Shown one piece after another: positions 8,884-17,618 of a DNA stretch of 64,000 nt. The notes under the pieces are model-generated. The model did no database searches, was not told where the DNA came from, and saw nothing but the letters and a program-made list of their open reading frames with translations. Within the stretch, counting starts at the first letter, position 1, and each line of letters begins with the position of its first letter. Made by a program: the position numbers and the translations under genes. The DNA lies in assembly GCA_002279765.1 (NCBI GenBank), contig NCCR01000001.1, positions 33,589-97,588 of the forward strand, in the 5' to 3' direction. Source of the DNA: Verrucomicrobia bacterium 12-59-8. Lineage in GTDB: Bacteria; Verrucomicrobiota; Verrucomicrobiae; Verrucomicrobiales; Verrucomicrobiaceae.

Positions 8884-11151
8884 ATGAGGTTCATCATGCT
8901 GCGTTCGCTCACTTTTCTCCTTCTCTACTCCTTCACGCATGCGGACGAGTTCGATTCACTGCGTGCCGTGGTGCGCAAAGCCGTGGCCAAGGGGAATCCT
9001 CTAGGAGCGGTGCTCTGGTTTGAAAGCGGTGAAGAGCAGATGGCGCTGGTCGAAGGCCAGCGCGCGCTCATTCCAGCGAAGGAAGCGATGACGGAGGACA
9101 CCGTGTTTGATGCGGCATCGCTGACCAAGGTGGTGGCCACGCTGCCAAGTGTGCTGATCCTGATGGAGCAGGGAAAGATCGAATTGGATGCGGAGGTGAG
9201 GCGCTACATTCCGGAATTTCGCAGGGGCATCACGCTGCGACATCTGCTCACCCACACCTCAGGCCTGAAGGCGGGCATTCCCAAGGAGCCCGAATGGACG
9301 GGCTATGCGGAAGGAATCTCACGTGCCATCGCCACCGAACCGGATGGGCCACCCGACCGCTTTTTCCGCTACTCAGACATCAACTTCATCCTGCTCGGCG
9401 AGATCGTGCAGCGCGTCAGCGGCACGCAGTTGAATGAGTTTGCCGCCAAGCATGTGTTCGCGCCGCTTCACATGGACTCCACGCGCTTTCTCCCCCCAGC
9501 GGATTGGCAGCCGCGCATCGCACCGACAGAAAAGGACGAGAACGGCGTCATGCTGCGCGGCGTGGTCCATGACCCCACCTCGCGCAAGATGGGCGGTGTC
9601 ACCGGCCATGCAGGACTCTTCACCACCGCCGGCGATCTGGCGAAGTATGCGCGAATGATTCTTCATGATGGCGCAGGCGTCTTGAAACCGGAAACGGTCA
9701 AACTCATGACGGCACCACAGACCATCACCACAGTCTTCGAACGGCGCGGCCTCGGCTGGGACATCGACTCCACCTTCAGTAGACCTCGCGGCAAGGTGTT
9801 CCCACTGGGCTCCTTTGGCCACACGGGATTCACCGGCACAAGTCTATGGATCGAATCCACATCCAAGACCTTCGTCATCTTCATGAGCTCGCGCCTGCAC
9901 CCCAATGGCAAAGGCAGCGTGCGCGACTTGTATGAAGAAATCGGCACCGCAGCCGCGAACTGCGTGAAACTCACTCCCGCCACCGGCCCACCATGGCCGC
10001 GTGCCGAGACCGAAGTGCCGACGGTGATGAATGGCATCGACGTTCTCGTACGGCGGAAGTTCGCGGACTTGCAGGGCCTGCGTGTCGGCCTCATCACCAA
10101 TCAAACCGGCATCGATGCGCAGCGCCACAGCACCATCGATCTTCTCGCCAACGCCCCCGGCGTGAAATTAAAAAAACTCTTCAGTCCCGAGCACGGCATC
10201 CGTGGTGAACTCGATCAGGAAAAAATCAGCAACTCCACTGACAAAAAAACCGGCCTGCCCGTGCTCAGCTTGTTCGGCGAGCACCGCGCACCCACGCAGG
10301 AACAACTCGTGGATGTGGACGCCCTCGTCTTCGACATCCAGGACATCGGATGCCGCTTCTACACCTACATCGGCACCATGCGGCTGTGCATGGAGGCGGC
10401 AGCCAAGGCGAAGAAGGCGTTCTATGTTCTAGATCGCGTGAACCCCATCGGAGGCATCCAGGTGGAAGGCCCCGCCGTCATCGATGCCGAAAAACCCACC
10501 GCCACGCACGCCATCCCTCTGCGCCACGGCATGACCGCCGGCGAACTCGCGGCCATGATGAACGCCGAACGCGGCATCGGCTGCGATTTAAAGGTGATTC
10601 CCGTCGAAGGCTGGCAGCGCACAATGCTCTTCGATCAAACCGGCCTGCCCTGGATCAATCCCTCACCCAACATGCGCTCCTTGAATGCCGCCCTGCTCTA
10701 TCCAGGCATCGGCCTCCTGGAGTTCAGCATCACTGTTGGGCGCGGCACCGACACCCCATTCGAAGTACTCGGCGCTCCTTATGTGGACGATCTGCGGCTG
10801 TCCTATGAGCTGAACAAGCTCGGCCTTGCAGGCGTCCAGTTCACTCCCGTGCGCTTCACTCCGACCGCCAGCATCTTCAAAGGCGAAGCCTGCGGCGGCG
10901 TGCGCATGGCGATCACAGATCGCGCCGCCTTGAATTCAGTCGATGTAGGCATCGCCATCGCCAGCACATTGCAACGGCTCTATCCCAAAGAGTTCAAGCT
11001 CGCGCTGGTGGACACCCTTCTCAATCGTGCCGCCAGTGTGCAGGCCCTGCGCGGTGGCGACTCATGGAAAAAAGTCGTGGCAGACTGGTCCGCAGAGACA
11101 CAGGCATTTGAGGCGAGACGAAAGGAATTCCTCCGCTATGCCGAGGAATAA
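8884..11151 (+). CDS. Beta-lactamase-like serine hydrolase fused to NamZ-type exo-N-acetylmuramidase (DUF1343)
   Basis: The protein has 755 residues and a signal peptide (1-20). Residues ~25-365 form a class C beta-lactamase/DD-peptidase-like domain with the SxxK motif at S79-K82 (SLTK), a YSD motif in FFRYSDINF, and GHTGFTG near 310. Residues ~380-745 form DUF1343, the domain of the exo-beta-N-acetylmuramidase NamZ (GH171): visible segments include LITNQTGI, FSPEHGIRGE, VFDIQDIGCRFYTY and DRVNPIGG. The likely role is periplasmic cell-wall turnover, with the hydrolase acting on peptide stems or lactyl groups and NamZ releasing terminal MurNAc. An alternative start is the ATG at 8896. Confidence 0.9.
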   Translation: MRFIMLRSLTFLLLYSFTHADEFDSLRAVVRKAVAKGNPLGAVLWFESGEEQMALVEGQRALIPAKEAMTEDTVFDAASLTKVVATLPSVLILMEQGKIELDAEVRRYIPEFRRGITLRHLLTHTSGLKAGIPKEPEWTGYAEGISRAIATEPDGPPDRFFRYSDINFILLGEIVQRVSGTQLNEFAAKHVFAPLHMDSTRFLPPADWQPRIAPTEKDENGVMLRGVVHDPTSRKMGGVTGHAGLFTTAGDLAKYARMILHDGAGVLKPETVKLMTAPQTITTVFERRGLGWDIDSTFSRPRGKVFPLGSFGHTGFTGTSLWIESTSKTFVIFMSSRLHPNGKGSVRDLYEEIGTAAANCVKLTPATGPPWPRAETEVPTVMNGIDVLVRRKFADLQGLRVGLITNQTGIDAQRHSTIDLLANAPGVKLKKLFSPEHGIRGELDQEKISNSTDKKTGLPVLSLFGEHRAPTQEQLVDVDALVFDIQDIGCRFYTYIGTMRLCMEAAAKAKKAFYVLDRVNPIGGIQVEGPAVIDAEKPTATHAIPLRHGMTAGELAAMMNAERGIGCDLKVIPVEGWQRTMLFDQTGLPWINPSPNMRSLNAALLYPGIGLLEFSITVGRGTDTPFEVLGAPYVDDLRLSYELNKLGLAGVQFTPVRFTPTASIFKGEACGGVRMAITDRAALNSVDVGIAIASTLQRLYPKEFKLALVDTLLNRAASVQALRGGDSWKKVVADWSAETQAFEARRKEFLRYAEE

Positions 11152-11188
11152 TCTGGCAAAGAACGCGATTTTCGGTTACTCATAAGCC

Positions 11189-11410
11189 ATGAATTCTAAT
11201 GCCCCAGCGCTGGGTGGTGAGGCAGATATGTTTCAAGATTTGCTGGCTGACGCGCTGGCAATTCAGGATCGTTTTGTGGCGGAGCCCAGGCTCAAAACGA
11301 CTGGAACCGGGTATTTGAAAAGCCGCGGTGTCGATGGCTTGAAGCAGGACACGGCGGAGCTGGCAGCCAAATACTCCAATCACCGTGTGGAAACGAAACT
11401 GGCTCGATAA
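11189..11410 (+). CDS. Hypothetical protein, possible 5' part of a frameshifted gene
   Basis: This 73-residue frame starts with ATGAATTCT and reads like a helical soluble protein (MFQDLLADALAIQDRFVAEPRL). It ends with KLAR, then TAA. The following gene overlaps it by 26 bases in another frame and continues protein-like sequence without an obvious start. A single-base shift near 11385-11405 would join them into one product of about 205 residues. Either two overlapping genes or one broken gene is possible. No family is recognised. Confidence 0.5.
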   Translation: MNSNAPALGGEADMFQDLLADALAIQDRFVAEPRLKTTGTGYLKSRGVDGLKQDTAELAAKYSNHRVETKLAR

Positions 11411-11807
11411 GTTCCCCTGGGAGATGGTGGAACGGCTCAACGCCGCTCTCTGCCAGCGCCAAAACGTGGTGCATAAGCCCACTTCCGACGGCTATGAACC
11501 CGCGCGCAGCTTGTGGGAGTCGCACTACACCCAGGAACTGTCCTTGGAACGGGCGCTGTTGATTGCGTACGAATGCCATTGCCTCGCCCCATTCTGCTTT
11601 TTCAATGGCAACACATTCGTGGCGGTAGTGCGGCAGATGATTGAACCGATTCTCGCACAGGTGGCTCCGGACGATCCAAATCTGGCCGCGCAGTTTCGTT
11701 CGGTGGTCGGGCACTTCGTCGCAGGGACTGAGGGCATGGAAGAGTTAAGAGATGCAATTCGTTCGATTGAGCAACGCCTGAGTGGGGCAACGCCAGGGGA
11801 TAAATAA
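11385..11807 (+). CDS. Hypothetical protein, possible 3' part of a frameshifted gene
   Basis: The frame is open from 11343 and the first usable start is GTG at 11385, giving 140 residues. The sequence is soluble, with FPWEMVERLNAALCQRQNVVHKP and a C-terminal helix EGMEELRDAIRSIEQRLSG. It lacks a signal peptide. The overlap with the upstream frame and the weak GTG start make a frameshifted single gene plausible. I cannot name a family. Confidence 0.5.
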   Translation: MWKRNWLDKFPWEMVERLNAALCQRQNVVHKPTSDGYEPARSLWESHYTQELSLERALLIAYECHCLAPFCFFNGNTFVAVVRQMIEPILAQVAPDDPNLAAQFRSVVGHFVAGTEGMEELRDAIRSIEQRLSGATPGDK

Positions 11808-11859
11808 CGGCATGTCCTGACTTGCACGCCCTGGGAATGTCTATGCTACCATGCCGACA

Positions 11860-12810
11860 ATGAAACTCCGCCACTTCCTTCTGGCCTGCGCCCTCCTCAT
11901 TGCCGCCTGCGGCAAAACTTCGAATGAGCATGTGGCATCTCGCGGCACCATCGCAGTCTCACTTCTCTCACTGCAAAATCCATTTTTCAAAGTGATCGGC
12001 GACAGCATCATCGCCGAGGCCAAGAAGAACGGCTTTGACACACTCGTGGTCAGCGCAGATGGCGACGTGGCGCGGCAGAGCAACCAGATCAAAGACTTCG
12101 TCGTGAAGGATGTCGCTGCCATCGTGCTGAGCCCCACGGATTCCAAGGCGATCGTGACCGTCATCCAGGAGGCCAACGCATCTGCCATTCCCGTCTTCAC
12201 CGTGGACGTGCCCTGCAACGAGCCCGGCGTGAAGATCGTGACGCAGGTGGCCACGGACAACTTCGGTGGCGGCAAGATGGCGGCGGAGGCGATGATCGAG
12301 GCGCTGCAAGGGCAGGGTGGGAAGATCGGCGTGCTCGACCTGAAACAGGTGGAATCCTGCATCCTGCGCGTGAAAGGCTTCAAAGAAGTGCTGGCCACCC
12401 ACAACGCCACTGCGGCGAGGAAGATCGAGATCGTGAGCGAACTCGATTGCGGTGGTGCGAATGACAAGGGCTACAAGGCCACCGAGGACATGCTGCAGGC
12501 ACACTCGGATCTCGTCGGCATCTTTGCCATCAATGACCCCGGCGCACTCGGAGCACGTGGCGCGGTGGAGAAAGCGGGCAGGGTCGGCAAGGTCGTAATC
12601 ATCGGTTTCGATGGCCAGCCCGAAGGCAAGCAGGCGATCAAGGAAGGTAAGATCTACGCCGATCCAATTCAATTTCCCGACAAGATGGGCACCGAAGTCG
12701 TGCGCGCTTTCATGCGCTATTCGAAAGGCGAGGAACTGCCGCCGCAGATGCTCATTCCGACAAGTCTTTATCGCAAAGCTGATGGCGTGGCGGATGCTGC
12801 GCTGAAATGA
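11860..12810 (+). CDS. Periplasmic sugar-binding lipoprotein (RbsB-like)
   Basis: This ~316-residue protein begins MKLRHFLLACALLIAACGKT, a lipoprotein signal with lipobox IAAC. The rest is a type I periplasmic binding fold like RbsB/Peripla_BP_4: IAVSLLSLQNPFFKVIGDSI near the start, QIKDFVVKDVAAIVLSP, then GIFAINDPGALGARGAVEKAG and VIIGFDGQPEGKQAIKEGKI in the second lobe. It should bind a sugar or sugar-like ligand outside the inner membrane. No ATPase or permease gene is adjacent, so it is an orphan here. A further in-frame ATG lies at 11851. Confidence 0.92.
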   Translation: MKLRHFLLACALLIAACGKTSNEHVASRGTIAVSLLSLQNPFFKVIGDSIIAEAKKNGFDTLVVSADGDVARQSNQIKDFVVKDVAAIVLSPTDSKAIVTVIQEANASAIPVFTVDVPCNEPGVKIVTQVATDNFGGGKMAAEAMIEALQGQGGKIGVLDLKQVESCILRVKGFKEVLATHNATAARKIEIVSELDCGGANDKGYKATEDMLQAHSDLVGIFAINDPGALGARGAVEKAGRVGKVVIIGFDGQPEGKQAIKEGKIYADPIQFPDKMGTEVVRAFMRYSKGEELPPQMLIPTSLYRKADGVADAALK

Positions 12811-12826
12811 TCCCATAGGCAATCTC

Positions 12827-13360
12827 ATGAACCCGCTCACCTTTCTCACTCTGCTGGTGCTTGGCGCGGCCGCTGTCTCTGCGGCTGAGCCAAAACCCGC
12901 GTCTGAATTCACCACGACTGACCCCAAGAAGGTCAAAATCTTGGAGGACTCAGCGCACGAAAAAGATCCCGAGATCGACCACTTCAAGCATCTCTGCCCC
13001 GGTCTTGGCGGCTATCAGGTGATCCATGAAGGCGGCGATCTGCGCAGCTGGATCAATCTGATTTACGACGGCAGCAAGACCGACCTCATGAACGACACGC
13101 TCAGCGCCTGCCCCGGCCAGTTCCCCGCGAAGGCGAACGACGTCGTGCAATGGCGTGGCTTCCGCCAGGGCGGCACCTTTGTCCCTTACGCAATCATCTA
13201 CCGCATGATGTCGAGCGCCGATGACGAGAAACAGACGCGGCTGGAGACGCTGGTAATCATCAAACTCGACAAGGAGAAGTCGAGCATCGTTGGTCATGTG
13301 GCCGCGAAGGAGGGGAATGAAAAGGCCGAGATGCTGGCGGACAAGCTGTGCAAGCCCTGA
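12827..13360 (+). CDS. Hypothetical secreted protein
   Basis: This 177-residue protein has a clear signal peptide (residues 1-19, cut after SAA or AAE). The mature part has two central cysteines (LCPGLGGYQV and SACPGQFPAK) and a C-terminal one (KLCKP). It has alternating beta-like stretches such as YAIIYRMMSS and ETLVIIKLDKEKSSIVGHV. It lies 16 bases after the sugar-binding lipoprotein gene and 10 bases before the SGNH hydrolase gene, so the three may be co-transcribed. Family and function are unknown. Confidence 0.75.
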   Translation: MNPLTFLTLLVLGAAAVSAAEPKPASEFTTTDPKKVKILEDSAHEKDPEIDHFKHLCPGLGGYQVIHEGGDLRSWINLIYDGSKTDLMNDTLSACPGQFPAKANDVVQWRGFRQGGTFVPYAIIYRMMSSADDEKQTRLETLVIIKLDKEKSSIVGHVAAKEGNEKAEMLADKLCKP

Positions 13361-13370
13361 GCAAAAACAC

Positions 13371-14228
13371 ATGAAGGCCGTTTCATTCACTCGATGGTCC
13401 AGACGCACGCTGCTGCTGGCAGGTCTCGCCGCCTGCAGTTGGCAGGTGAAGGCAGACGACGCGGTGCCGCACGTGCGCATCCTGTTTCTCGGCAACAGCT
13501 ACACGGCCTTCAACCGCCTGCCGGCCATGGTGGGTGAGCTGATGCTGTCTTCCCAGCTGCTGGCACCGCACATCGGCAGCAATCTGCAGGGCAGCTACAC
13601 ACTGGAGCGGCACTCCACCAATGCTGAGGGACTCGCTTTGCTCAAACAAGGCGCTGACGACGGCAAGCCCTGGGATGTCGTCGTGGTGCAGGAGCAAAGC
13701 GTCGTGTCTGCCGCCGCCGCTGTAGATGAGGATGCCAGACTGCTGATGGAAAACGGCCTCTCCAAACTCGTCAGGCTGGCACGTGAGGTAAATCCCAAAG
13801 TGCTGGTGGTCGATTTCCAGGTGTGGGCGCGGCACGAAAAGCTCTGGAAGGAAAAATCTCCCGATGCGCTCTCCACCGGCAGGGATCCTGAGCAGGCGCA
13901 TGCCCGCATCCACCTCGCGAATGCGAACGCCGTGAAGACGGTGCTGGAAAAAAATCCGGGCGCACAGATCCTTGTCAGCCCTGTGGGGGATTTCTGGTGG
14001 CTGGTGCATGATCTCTATCCGGCGCTGTCGCTCTATGCCGAGGATGGCACGCATCCCGACGTGCTGGGCACGCTGCTCAGCGCGTATGTCATTGTTGGCA
14101 CCATCGGCGGACGCGAGGTGATCGAACAGGCCACCTGGATGCCGCCAGACTGCCCTGCTGTGCAGGTGGCTCGTGTGAAAAAGATGGTGCTCGATCACCC
14201 CGAAGTGTTCATGGCGTCAGGGAAGTAG
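13371..14228 (+). CDS. Secreted SGNH/GDSL-type hydrolase
   Basis: The 285-residue protein starts MKAVSFTRWSRRTLLLAGLAAC, a signal peptide with a twin arginine and a lipobox-like LAAC. Block I of the SGNH fold is ILFLGNSYTAFN, whose Ser is the nucleophile position. Block V is EDGTHPDVLG, with the Asp-x-x-His dyad. The central segment WDVVVVQEQSV fits the strand before block II. Such enzymes are esterases or deacylases acting on sugars or lipids; this one resembles the DUF4886-like branch. The substrate is unknown. Confidence 0.85.
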   Translation: MKAVSFTRWSRRTLLLAGLAACSWQVKADDAVPHVRILFLGNSYTAFNRLPAMVGELMLSSQLLAPHIGSNLQGSYTLERHSTNAEGLALLKQGADDGKPWDVVVVQEQSVVSAAAAVDEDARLLMENGLSKLVRLAREVNPKVLVVDFQVWARHEKLWKEKSPDALSTGRDPEQAHARIHLANANAVKTVLEKNPGAQILVSPVGDFWWLVHDLYPALSLYAEDGTHPDVLGTLLSAYVIVGTIGGREVIEQATWMPPDCPAVQVARVKKMVLDHPEVFMASGK

Positions 14229-14249
14229 CGCAGGCGCAGTCGATGCCGG

Positions 14250-14870
14250 TTATTTGGGCCGCCAGGAGGTGATGTCATCACCCGTGCTCGGAGCCTGGTC
14301 TTTGCCGCTGCTGTAAACAGCCACCTTGGTGACAAGATGCGCGGCCTGATTTTGAGAGATCTTGGGGTCAGCATTGCCGGCATCAGGATTCTTCACCTGA
14401 TTGTCACCGTTTGTGTCGAGCAGGATGTAATAAGGCTGGCCATACATGTCGGCGAGCTTGAAGGGGCGTGCAGCGCCGACCAGTCCATGGCGGCCGTTGT
14501 TCGCAGGAGAAAACGCTACGAAAGGCGTGCGCTTGGGATTCAGATCCGCCGCGCCGCTCGATGCAGGAGGAATGCCCATGAGAGTGTCCACCAGGGAATT
14601 GCTGCCATCGGTGAGCAGTTCGGGTGTGTCCTCGCCATTGGCTCCTGTGACAGTGGAGTCGATGGGAAAGCGGTTATAGTCGGTCTGGTACTGGTCGATG
14701 CCATTCTTGAGATCCATCAACACCGTCCGCACTTTCAGACGATTGGCCTGGTCGATGGAACTAATGATTCCTGCCGCCGTCAGACTGGCGAGGATCGCGA
14801 TGATGGTGATCACGACGAGCAGTTCGATCAGGGTGAATGCGCGCGAAGCATGTTGCCGGTGCGTTTTCAT
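14250..14870 (-). CDS. Type II secretion/type IV pilin-like pseudopilin
   Basis: The 206-residue protein opens with a short basic leader, the prepilin peptidase site and a methylation motif: RAFTLIELLVVITIIAIL, with the conserved Glu at +5 after the Ala/Phe cut. The hydrophobic helix runs to about residue 36. The mature part has a GspG-like region (DLKNGIDQYQTDYNRFP) and ends with KVAVYSSGKDQ. No other secretion genes lie nearby. Isolated pseudopilins of this kind are common in Verrucomicrobiota. It is convergent with the SGNH gene. Confidence 0.9.
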   Translation of the reverse strand: MKTHRQHASRAFTLIELLVVITIIAILASLTAAGIISSIDQANRLKVRTVLMDLKNGIDQYQTDYNRFPIDSTVTGANGEDTPELLTDGSNSLVDTLMGIPPASSGAADLNPKRTPFVAFSPANNGRHGLVGAARPFKLADMYGQPYYILLDTNGDNQVKNPDAGNADPKISQNQAAHLVTKVAVYSSGKDQAPSTGDDITSWRPK

Positions 14871-14960
14871 AATGGAATTTTATCTGAAATGGCCGTTGCA
14901 GGTCAATGCTGTTTTTCACCCTTGATCCCACTCTGGAAACAGCGCACGGCTTCCTTCCCC

Positions 14961-15431
14961 GTGAACAAACAAGCCATCCTCGATCACATCCTCTCCGTGC
15001 TGAATGTCGAACTTGCCGCGCTTACCCGTGCTGCGCAGGGAGCCTTCGCTGCGGCCACGGACCCGGACAGCAAGGCGGAGAACAAGTATGACACACGCAC
15101 GCTGGAGGCCTCCTACGTCGCACGCGGTCAGGCACAGCGTGTGGCGGAGCTGCAGGAGGCCGTGCGGGCCTTTGGCGCATTGTCAGGAAACACTCTGGAA
15201 TCAGGCGCAGCGATCACACTCGGAGCACTCGTGAGTTTGGAAACGCCCGGAGAACAGACGCATTATTACCTCGGCCCGTTTGCAGGTGGGACAGAGATTG
15301 TGCATGAGGGCCATGAGGTTGTCGTCATCACGCCAGCGTCCGCCTTGGGTCAGAAGCTCATCGGCAAGCGGGCAGGGGATGCCATTGCTCTGCGGCCAGG
15401 GCTTTCCGCGAAAGTGGTCATGGTGCAGTGA
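14961..15431 (+). CDS. GreA/GreB-like C-terminal domain protein
   Basis: A GTG start at 14961 gives 156 residues beginning with VNKQAILDHILSVL. The N-terminal half is helical (AALTRAAQGAFAAATDPDSK, then ENKYDTRTLEASYVARGQAQR). The C-terminal half matches the FKBP-like domain of GreA/GreB, ending in VITPASALGQKLIGKRAGD. Proteins with this layout occur widely as Gre-like factors of unknown role, sometimes mislabelled as ketoacyl synthases. The N-terminal part differs from the classical acidic-tipped coiled coil. An upstream ATG at 14889 would add 24 unlikely residues. Confidence 0.75.
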   Translation: MNKQAILDHILSVLNVELAALTRAAQGAFAAATDPDSKAENKYDTRTLEASYVARGQAQRVAELQEAVRAFGALSGNTLESGAAITLGALVSLETPGEQTHYYLGPFAGGTEIVHEGHEVVVITPASALGQKLIGKRAGDAIALRPGLSAKVVMVQ

Positions 15432-15444
15432 TTGGCGCACTCGC

Positions 15445-16050
15445 TCAGCCCGCACGACGCAACTCGGCGATCCACTCCGGCGGGATGCCCTGCCCGGGTA
15501 CCGAACTGTCCGGCTGACGTTTCAAGCTCACGGTTTGCGCCAGCAGCCACTCCAGGCCCTCCCAGAAATGCAGCGCATCCAGCACGGGGTTCAGCGCATT
15601 CGTCACCGGGCAGTAATGCACCTCCTTCGGATTCGTGTGATGCACCGTGTGGTGCTGCGGCGTCTGCAAAATTCGCACATCGTGCAGCATCGAGATAAAG
15701 CGGCCGTTTTCACGCCGGGTGCGATGCGACCATTTATGCACCTCGTTCGCATTCCCACCGACCAGAGCAAAAAGCCAGACATGCCACGTCAGACAGCCCA
15801 GCCACTCGGCGGTGATGATCAGCACCCCCATCGCCGCCAGCAGCTCCTTGTTGCTCTCCCACCAGGTGTTGCGCGTCATGCGTCGCGGCAGGTGATGATG
15901 TACGATGTTCGGCCGCCCGATCCAACGGCCCAGCCAGGGCGTGTCTTCGCGGATGTATGCATCCTCCATCCAGTGGACGATTCCGGCGGCGAAATCAGCA
16001 GCAAGTACCACGCCTGCTGCCTGAAGAGTGAGTGAGATGAGGTCGTTCAT
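15445..16050 (-). CDS. CarF/TMEM189-type plasmanylethanolamine desaturase homologue
   Basis: The 201-residue membrane protein carries the full histidine set of the Kua/TMEM189/CarF family: GIVHWMED (H26), NIVHHHLP (H51-53), NEVHKWSH (H105, H109), and QTPQHHTVHHTNPKEVHYC (H133-145). The segment from HKWSH to the final FWEGLE aligns well with human TMEM189 by eye. The family uses a di-iron centre to introduce the vinyl ether bond of plasmalogens; Myxococcus CarF is the bacterial prototype. Helices near residues 8-28 and 72-98 fit an inner-membrane enzyme. The ATG at 16050 is preferred over GTG at 16071. Confidence 0.88.
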   Translation of the reverse strand: MNDLISLTLQAAGVVLAADFAAGIVHWMEDAYIREDTPWLGRWIGRPNIVHHHLPRRMTRNTWWESNKELLAAMGVLIITAEWLGCLTWHVWLFALVGGNANEVHKWSHRTRRENGRFISMLHDVRILQTPQHHTVHHTNPKEVHYCPVTNALNPVLDALHFWEGLEWLLAQTVSLKRQPDSSVPGQGIPPEWIAELRRAG

Positions 16051-16092
16051 GACCCCGCATTTCTTGTCCACGAAGTGACGCCTCAGGATATT

Positions 16093-16137
16093 GATAGTAT
16101 TGAAACTTCGATTGAAAGGATCAATGGAGATACTATC
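16093..16137. repeat. Inverted repeat upstream of the carF-like gene
   Basis: GATAGTAT at 16093-16100 is matched by its exact reverse complement ATACTATC at 16130-16137, with TGA/TCA matches further in. It lies in the 152-base gap between the histidine kinase stop and the desaturase start. There is no T-run, so an operator or a structured leader is more likely than a terminator. The evidence is only the symmetry. Confidence 0.3.
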
Positions 16138-16202
16138 CAGCCATTGTCATGTCACAAAGCGAGCAGCCATGCGCTGAAAGAGAAGCGTACTTTGCGCTCA
16201 AA

Positions 16203-17618
16203 TCAGACCACGTTGGCGGCAGTGAGGGGATCATCAGCGGGGAGGTCAATCCAGAATTCGGTGCCGCATTCATCTAGGTTGCGGCATCCTGTGCTGCCGT
16301 TGTGGGCGTGCGCCAGGGCCTGCACGAGGCTAAGGCCGAGGCCCATGCCGGGAGTGTTGGCGCTGGCAGCGGAACCCCGTGTGTAACGCTGCCAGATTTT
16401 TGTCTGATCGGCTGCCGTGAGGCCGGGGCCGGTGTCGCGTACGGAGATGCGTGCCTGTTCGCCATGGATGCTGAGCGCGAGGGTGACGATGCCGCCGCGC
16501 GGCGTGTAGGCGAAGGCGTTGTCGAGCAGGTTGGCCACGGCCTGATTGATGCGCTGGCGGTCTAGCAGCACCCAGCGAGAGTCGGGAGATTCGAAGGTGA
16601 AGGTCAGGCCGCGTTCATCCGCCGCAGCTTTGTAGAGGTCAAACAAATCGGCGAGCAGTTGGCGGAGGTCGATGATTTCGAGATGCAGCTTCAAGGCTTT
16701 GTGTTCGCCTGCGCGGGTGGTGAGAATGGTCTGCACGAGTTCGGCAGCACGGTCGAGTTCTTCAAGACCACGAGCGGCGGCATCGCGTGCGGTGGGGTTG
16801 TCGATGTGATCGTGGAAGGTTTCAAGATTGCCGCGGATGCGTGCCAGCGGGGTGCGCAGCTCATGAGCGAGGTTGTCGTTGGCGCTTTGCAGCTCGGCGG
16901 TGAGCGCGTCGATGCGGTCGAGTCCGGTGTTGAAGGCGGAGGCGAAGGCCTGCAGTTCAGGAACGGCGCCGGGTGCCTGCAGGCGTGCATCGGTGCGCCC
17001 TTGGGCGAGTTGGCGTGTGCTTTGCATCATCTCCTGCACGGGGCGCAGGACATGGCGAACGAACCACCAGAGCGGCAGGAGCATGAGGGCGGTGGAGGCC
17101 AGTCCGGCGAACCAGAGATGGCGGCGGATGTACTCCACGTAGGCTAGGTCTTCGGCGTCGGTGCGGCCAAACCACAGGGCATTTTTATCGTCCAGAATCT
17201 GACAGCCGACGAGAAGCTGCTGTTCCCGCTTGGTGTGGGGAATGGTCATGAGCCAGGTCTCCGCAGGCTTCAATTTTTTGGGCGGGCGTTTGGGCCAGTT
17301 GTATCCTGTGACGGCGTCTGGTGTCTGCTCAAAAATCGTCTCGCCCTCAGGATTGGTGATGCGGACGGCCTGGCTTTCCTCATGCTTTCCAGCGGCAAAA
17401 ACCTCCTTGAGTTCTTTGAGACCATTGCGGTTGTAGAGCACGGCGTACTCACCCAGATCATCCAGCACCACGGCACGGGCGATGCTGCTGAGGTTCTGTC
17501 TCATGGCCCAGCCCGCCACGGTGATGCAGAGGGCGGTACTGATGGCCATGAGCACTGCCAGCAGCAGACCCAGCCGCCAGGTGGACGGCATGCGCTCAGG
17601 GAACAGTTTTGATAACAT
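16203..17618 (-). CDS. Two-component sensor histidine kinase
   Basis: This 471-residue kinase has two membrane segments (~16-38 and ~168-188) flanking a periplasmic sensor of about 130 residues. A HAMP linker follows (~190-245). The dimerisation helix carries the phospho-acceptor His252 in LAHELRTPLARIRGN. The ATPase domain shows the N box (NQAVANLLDNAFAYTP), the G1 box (VRDTGPGL) and the G2 box (GMGLGLSLVQALAHAHNG). It overlaps the response regulator gene by 23 bases, so it is made from the same mRNA. The layout is that of QseC/PmrB-type envelope sensors. The signal is unknown. Confidence 0.93.
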   Translation of the reverse strand: MLSKLFPERMPSTWRLGLLLAVLMAISTALCITVAGWAMRQNLSSIARAVVLDDLGEYAVLYNRNGLKELKEVFAAGKHEESQAVRITNPEGETIFEQTPDAVTGYNWPKRPPKKLKPAETWLMTIPHTKREQQLLVGCQILDDKNALWFGRTDAEDLAYVEYIRRHLWFAGLASTALMLLPLWWFVRHVLRPVQEMMQSTRQLAQGRTDARLQAPGAVPELQAFASAFNTGLDRIDALTAELQSANDNLAHELRTPLARIRGNLETFHDHIDNPTARDAAARGLEELDRAAELVQTILTTRAGEHKALKLHLEIIDLRQLLADLFDLYKAAADERGLTFTFESPDSRWVLLDRQRINQAVANLLDNAFAYTPRGGIVTLALSIHGEQARISVRDTGPGLTAADQTKIWQRYTRGSAASANTPGMGLGLSLVQALAHAHNGSTGCRNLDECGTEFWIDLPADDPLTAANVV

